Below are positions 60,429 through 64,000 of a stretch of 64,000 nucleotides of DNA, piece after piece. The stretch lies in NCBI RefSeq assembly GCF_900108185.1, contig NZ_FNVA01000003.1:124001-188000 (forward strand). The letters run 5' to 3'. Under the pieces are notes generated by a model. It ran no database searches, was not told where the DNA came from, and was given only the letters and a program-made list of their open reading frames with translations. Each line of letters begins with the position of its first letter. Within the stretch, counting starts at the first letter, position 1. This DNA comes from Bryocella elongata. Its GTDB lineage: Bacteria > Acidobacteriota > Terriglobia > Terriglobales > Acidobacteriaceae. A program made the translations under genes and the position numbers.

Positions 60429-60693
60429 GGAAGCTCTGCAACTGTAGCCGCCTGTTCACGGATCCGATGCCCCGGAGGCCAAAGCCCGGTGATTGTGGGC
60501 CGTAACAAAGCGCAACATGTGCAGAGGTTTTCTGCACCACACGCGGCATTGCCTCCCCACTACTCAAAAGAGGCACGAGGGTGGCCCTCCAACGAGGGTG
60601 GGGAAAGCAGCGAACCGCAAGTCCAATAGCAGATGTGCCCAGGAGCTGCGGTCATGTGAACTGCAGCGAACCGGAGCCCTACAGGAGAAAGCA

Positions 60694-61515
60694 ATGCCTA
60701 CGATCACAGCGAAAGACGGAACGAAGATCTACTACAAGGATTGGGGCACTGGACAGCCAGTCGCCTTTTCTCATGGCTGGCCGTTGAACGCCGATGCCTG
60801 GGACGCGCAGATGATGTACCTCGGTGCACGCGGCTATCGCGTCATCGCACACGATCGTCGTGGCCACGGGCGTTCCGAGCAGACGTGGCACGGCAACGAG
60901 ATGGACACCTATGCCGATGACGTTGCTGCTCTCCATGAAGCGCTGGACCTGAAGGACGTGATCATGGTGGGCCACTCGACGGGTGGAGGCGAGGTCGCGC
61001 ATTACATTGGGCGTCACGGAAGCGCCCGCGTCGCAAAGGCCGTGCTGATCAGCTCGGTGCCTCCGGTCATGCTGAAGAGCGAGAGCAATCCTGGCGGTCT
61101 GCCCATCGAGGTGTTCGACGGCATCCGCACCGGCACGCTCACGGATCGTTCGCAATACTTCAACGACCTCGCGGTGCCGTTCTATGGATACAACCGCGAA
61201 GGAGCCAGCATCTCGAAGGGTGTGATTGAGAACTTCTGGTTCCAGGGCATGCAGGGTGGCATCAAGCCGCTGTATGACTGCATCAAGGCCTTCTCCGAGA
61301 CAGACTTCAACGAAGACCTGAAGAAGATCGATGTCCCGACGCTGGTGATGCACGGCGACGACGATCAGATCGTGCCGTTCGCGGACGCGGGCGCTCTCAC
61401 GGCGAAGATCGTGAAGGGCGCGCAGCTGAAGGTCTATAAGGGCTATCCGCACGGCATGGCGCAGATTCATGCCGACGTGATCAACGCGGATCTGCTGGCC
61501 TTCATCCAGTCGTAG
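60694..61515 (+). CDS. Alpha/beta hydrolase, non-heme chloroperoxidase-like
   Basis: The ATG at 60694 has AGGAG 6 nt upstream and gives 273 residues. The enzyme is a cofactor-free haloperoxidase/esterase of the alpha/beta fold: oxyanion segment FSHGWPLN, nucleophile Ser in GHSTGGGE, acid Asp in [10 protein letters not shown], His in YPHGMAQIH. Members catalyse perhydrolysis (making peracids that oxidise halide) and ester hydrolysis; the true substrate in cells is usually unknown. No signal peptide is present. A terminator follows directly. Confidence 0.92.
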   Translation: MPTITAKDGTKIYYKDWGTGQPVAFSHGWPLNADAWDAQMMYLGARGYRVIAHDRRGHGRSEQTWHGNEMDTYADDVAALHEALDLKDVIMVGHSTGGGEVAHYIGRHGSARVAKAVLISSVPPVMLKSESNPGGLPIEVFDGIRTGTLTDRSQYFNDLAVPFYGYNREGASISKGVIENFWFQGMQGGIKPLYDCIKAFSETDFNEDLKKIDVPTLVMHGDDDQIVPFADAGALTAKIVKGAQLKVYKGYPHGMAQIHADVINADLLAFIQS

Positions 61516-61536
61516 ACTTGTGGTTCAGGGCGTACA

Positions 61537-61570
61537 CGCGGGAGGCTCGCAGGCCTCCCGCGCCTTCGTT
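61537..61570 (+). terminator. Hairpin terminator after the chloroperoxidase-like gene
   Basis: A perfect 10-bp stem, CGCGGGAGGC with GCCTCCCGCG, has a 6-nt loop and is followed by CCTTCGTTT. Confidence 0.75.
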
Positions 61571-61610
61571 TGTGACAATCGAATCATCTTCAGGAAACAG
61601 GACGGGGATC

Positions 61611-62501
61611 TTGAGAGGCACACTTCTTGCATTGGCGTTGGTGGCGGGCACGGCAACTTTGCCCACCGGAGCACAAACTCCTGGGGCACAGGAAGGCGTC
61701 GCCGTTGGCCCTCAGTATGACTCCACGCACGTCTATGTTGCGGCAGCCGACGTCGATGCCTTTGCGAGGTGCTTCCTTGCGACCTTCGGAGGCAAGAGCT
61801 CAAAGCAGACGCTGGTGACGGTGACTCCGACTCCGAGCAAGACGACCTCGCAGCTGCTCCAGACGCCCGTGGGTATCGTGTCTCTGTTTGGCTTCACCAC
61901 GCCGATTCCTTTTGGTTTTGGTGAGGAGCGCAACGGGTACCTGGTGCGGGACCTGGATACTGCTTTGACCGAAGCTCGCAAGGCCGGAGCGGACGTGATC
62001 GTCGCACCGTTCCCGGATGCCATTGGGCGCGACGCGATTGTGCAGTGGCCCGGCGGCGTAGATCTCCAGCTCTACTGGCATACGACCCCGCCCTCCTACC
62101 CAGCTCTCGTGCATGTACCGGAGAACCGCGTGTACGTCTCGCCGGAGCGGCTGGCCGCGTTCGTCCAGGCATTTGTCGCGTTCTCCCATGGCAAGGTCGT
62201 GGACGACCGGCGTGATGCAGCCGGTGAAGAGATCGGTCTTCCCGGAAAGCTGATTCACCGTGTGCGGATTGAATCGGGCTTCGGGAAGATGGTGGTCTTC
62301 GCCACCGACGGTCACCTGGTGTACCCCTATGGCCGCGAGACTACGGGGTTCGAGGTAGACGACCTGGATGCGGCGCTCACGCGCGCTGCGGCAGCCGGGG
62401 GAACGGTGCTCGTGGCACCGTTCGCAGTGGCTGGACGACGGAGCTCCATGGTGCTCTTTCCTGGTGAGTATGTCGCCGAGATCCATGCTCCGAAGAGTTA
62501 G
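61611..62501 (+). CDS. Secreted VOC-fold (glyoxalase-like) protein
   Basis: The TTG at 61611 is favoured: AGGA lies about 8 nt upstream and it opens a signal peptide (LRGTLLALALVAGTATL, cleavage near TGAQT). This gives about 296 residues. Two vicinal-oxygen-chelate repeats follow, one from about residue 40 (YDSTHVYVAAADVDAF) and the other in the second half (PENRVYVSPERLAAFVQAF), each ending with a segment such as NGYLVRDLDTALTEARKAG or TGFEVDDLDAALTRAAAAG. VOC proteins include glyoxalases, dioxygenases and resistance proteins; their metal ligands are His and Glu. No specific subgroup could be assigned. A periplasmic location is unusual for this fold. Confidence 0.8.
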   Translation: MRGTLLALALVAGTATLPTGAQTPGAQEGVAVGPQYDSTHVYVAAADVDAFARCFLATFGGKSSKQTLVTVTPTPSKTTSQLLQTPVGIVSLFGFTTPIPFGFGEERNGYLVRDLDTALTEARKAGADVIVAPFPDAIGRDAIVQWPGGVDLQLYWHTTPPSYPALVHVPENRVYVSPERLAAFVQAFVAFSHGKVVDDRRDAAGEEIGLPGKLIHRVRIESGFGKMVVFATDGHLVYPYGRETTGFEVDDLDAALTRAAAAGGTVLVAPFAVAGRRSSMVLFPGEYVAEIHAPKS

Positions 62502-62572
62502 TACCTGCGGCGCGCGCGAATACAGGGTTGGCCCGTACGGCCGGCGCGGCATACGCTGTTTCCAGAGCCTCC

Positions 62573-63352
62573 ATGTCCACCGTCCCAGTTCCCACATCTC
62601 TGCCTGCGCGAGAACGGCCTCGAGAGTTTGAGCTCTGCGGCGAGTCGCTGCAGGCTTGTATCGCCGCCAGCGAGGGCGGCGCCGACCGCATCGAGCTCTG
62701 CACCGCGCTTGGCGTCGGAGGCGTAACGCCTCCGACGTCACTGCTTCGCGCAGCCCTCGAGCTGACAACACTGCCGGTACATGTGCTCATTCGGCCAAGA
62801 AACGGCGAGTTCCGGTATTCGCCAGCTGAGTTTTCGCTGCTGCTCACCCAGGTTGAGGACGCGCTTGGGCACGGAGCCGCCGGGGTTGTCACCGGTGTGC
62901 TGGATGTGGAGGGACGCATCGACCTGGATCGCATCCGGAAGGTCATGGTCGCCGCAAACGGCAGGCCGGTGACCTTCCACCGTGCCTTTGACCTCACCCC
63001 CGATCTCTCGCAGTCTCTGGAGCAGGTCATCGATCTGGGTTGCGCGAGGGTGTTGACCTCGGGCGGCGCGGCGGACGTGATGGCGGGGCTGCAGGCACTC
63101 CGCGGCCTGACCTCGCAGGCAGCGGGAAGAATCCGCATTGCAGCGGGGGGCGGCGTGCGCCTGGAAAATGCTGCTTCCCTGCTTGCGGTGCACGGGCTGG
63201 ATCTGCACGGATCGCTGCGTACGATCGAGCCACCGGAAGGACATATGGGCGCAGTCCATCCGCTCACGACGCAATTTGGGCAGGCCTATCGTGTCCTCGC
63301 GGAGAATGTCTGCGCGATGACCGAGCTTGTTCACAGCGCCGACCCGCGATAA
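62573..63352 (+). CDS. cutC: CutC-family protein
   Basis: About 259 residues from the Met at 62573. The TIM-barrel family markers are present: FELCGESLQACIAASEGGADRIELC near the N-terminus (in two stretches), GGVTPP, HVLIRPRNGEFRYS, TFHRAFD, VLTSGG and IAAGGGV. CutC was named for copper homeostasis in E. coli, but its molecular activity is not settled and it is cytoplasmic. A TTG at 62528 would add 15 residues without family character. It lies 9 bp upstream of the kinase gene, so the two are probably cotranscribed, a pairing that fits a sugar-related role. Confidence 0.93.
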   Translation: MSTVPVPTSLPARERPREFELCGESLQACIAASEGGADRIELCTALGVGGVTPPTSLLRAALELTTLPVHVLIRPRNGEFRYSPAEFSLLLTQVEDALGHGAAGVVTGVLDVEGRIDLDRIRKVMVAANGRPVTFHRAFDLTPDLSQSLEQVIDLGCARVLTSGGAADVMAGLQALRGLTSQAAGRIRIAAGGGVRLENAASLLAVHGLDLHGSLRTIEPPEGHMGAVHPLTTQFGQAYRVLAENVCAMTELVHSADPR

Positions 63353-63361
63353 TGGTGGGCG

Positions 63362-64000
63362 ATGCCTCTCTATCTTGCCGTCGATGCCGGCGGCACCAAG
63401 ACCGACTTTGCCCTTGCCGATGAAACGACCACCCTTGCCCGCACGCGCGCCGGCAGCATCAAGCGCATGCGAGTGGATGCCACCACGGCAGAAGCGAACC
63501 TCGACGCCGCGCTCACCGAGCTGACCTCGGCCAGTGGCCTCTCGCTGCAGCACGTCGTGCGCACCTGCGTAGGTACGGCAGGCGAGACGGTGCCAATGGT
63601 GGTCGACTGGATTCGCGGAGCCTTCGGCGCCCGTGTCGCCGGAGAGCTGGTGATTCGCGGCGATGTCGAGATTGCCCTCGATGCGGGCTTTCGCGGTGGT
63701 GAGGGCATCCTGGTGCTGGCGGGTACCGGATCGAATGTGATCGCGCGCGGAGCGGATGGAAAGCTGCAGGGCGCGGGCGGCTACGGGCCTGTGCTCGCCG
63801 ACCAGGGCTCCGGACATCGCATCGGCCAACGGGCGCTGCGACGCATCTTCCTTGCGAAGGATGAGCGGGTGCCTACGCTGCTGAGCGAAGAGGTGTTGCG
63901 GTTCTGGCAGCTGGGATCGCTGAATGAGCTGATCGCATTTGTCCACGCGGATCCGCGGCCGGACATCTCGAAGCTCGCGCCGATTGTGCTGCGCTGTGCC
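63362..64000 (+). CDS. BadF/BadG-type ATPase, N-acetylglucosamine kinase-like, 3' truncated
   Basis: The frame opens at ATG 63362 and runs off the right edge, leaving 213 residues. The ASKHA fold phosphate-1 motif is AVDAGGTKTDFAL near the N-terminus. The phosphate-2 region LVLAGTGSNV and the GGYGPVLADQGSGHRIG segment match eukaryotic and bacterial N-acetylglucosamine kinases of the BadF/BadG/BcrA/BcrD family. It probably phosphorylates GlcNAc or a related amino sugar from cell-wall or chitin turnover. Only 9 bp separate it from the CutC gene. Confidence 0.88.
   Translation, partial: MPLYLAVDAGGTKTDFALADETTTLARTRAGSIKRMRVDATTAEANLDAALTELTSASGLSLQHVVRTCVGTAGETVPMVVDWIRGAFGARVAGELVIRGDVEIALDAGFRGGEGILVLAGTGSNVIARGADGKLQGAGGYGPVLADQGSGHRIGQRALRRIFLAKDERVPTLLSEEVLRFWQLGSLNELIAFVHADPRPDISKLAPIVLRCA

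Noticed and set aside
60519-60537. Small hairpin GTGCAGA-GGTTT-TCTGCAC
   Set aside because: Seven-bp stem without a T tract, midway between two genes; too weak to call as terminator or regulatory site.
60493-60693. 67-codon upstream extension of the chloroperoxidase-like gene
   Set aside because: AGGAG lies 6 nt before the ATG at 60694 and the family begins at that Met; the extension has no homology character.
1-64000. CRISPR arrays, tRNA or rRNA genes, insertion sequences, prophage
   Set aside because: I looked for regularly spaced repeats, clover-leaf ends, transposase and phage motifs and found none.

Overview
This is a GC-rich, gene-dense bacterial chromosome segment with no rRNA, tRNA, CRISPR array, transposase or phage gene that I could see. 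The style of the genes points to Acidobacteriota, probably Terriglobales (Terriglobus, Edaphobacter or Granulicella relatives). Signs are two large outer-membrane TonB-dependent receptors with an N-terminal carboxypeptidase-regulatory-like domain, a two-component sensor with extracellular beta-propellers, many secreted glycoside hydrolases, and two kinds of dispersed intergenic repeat typical of such genomes. The assignment is inference from gene style, not from a marker gene.

Layout. 1-1864: 3' part of an S9 glutamyl-peptidase-like enzyme. 1967-14769, all on the minus strand: a glycan-use block read right to left as propeller histidine kinase and LuxR-type regulator, TonB-dependent receptor, GH2 beta-galactosidase-like enzyme, a solitary IclR-type HTH protein, a GH106-like hydrolase, an SDR oxidoreductase and a PAS histidine kinase. 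18007-25049: a small nonribosomal peptide system consisting of an acyl ligase with a carrier domain, a one-module C-A-T-TE synthetase and a divergent phosphopantetheinyl transferase. 25128-26828: an M20-type hydrolase with altered metal ligands. 27279-37150: a lipid-modifying block with a cytochrome P450, a membrane fatty acid desaturase, a fatty acyl-AMP ligase/ACP/thioester reductase megasynthase, a secreted protein and an MMPL exporter. 37369-40134: a second TonB-dependent receptor. 40310-45882: threonine aldolase, GH20 hexosaminidase, an unknown small protein and a YVTN-type propeller protein. 46029-54121: a complete RND efflux operon (pump, adaptor, TolC) with a divergent OmpR-type two-component pair. 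54205-64000: sulfatase, PLP amino acid decarboxylase, pyruvate oxidase, chloroperoxidase-like hydrolase, secreted VOC protein, CutC and the start of a BadF-type N-acetylglucosamine kinase-like protein.

How it fits together. The most interesting part is 18-37 kb. The phosphopantetheinyl transferase can prime three carrier domains encoded nearby: the ligase PCP, the NRPS PCP and the ACP of the acyl-AMP ligase/reductase. The first set should make an N-acylated or otherwise capped amino acid, with an adenylation pocket read by eye as close to Val/Ile. The second set should activate a fatty acid, hold it on ACP and release it reductively as aldehyde or alcohol, with a desaturase, a P450 and an MMPL exporter alongside. 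Whether they are one pathway or two neighbours cannot be settled from sequence alone.

Many convergent gene ends carry long, nearly perfect hairpins that act as terminators. Many starts are TTG or GTG codons chosen here because a Shine-Dalgarno sequence sits at the right distance.
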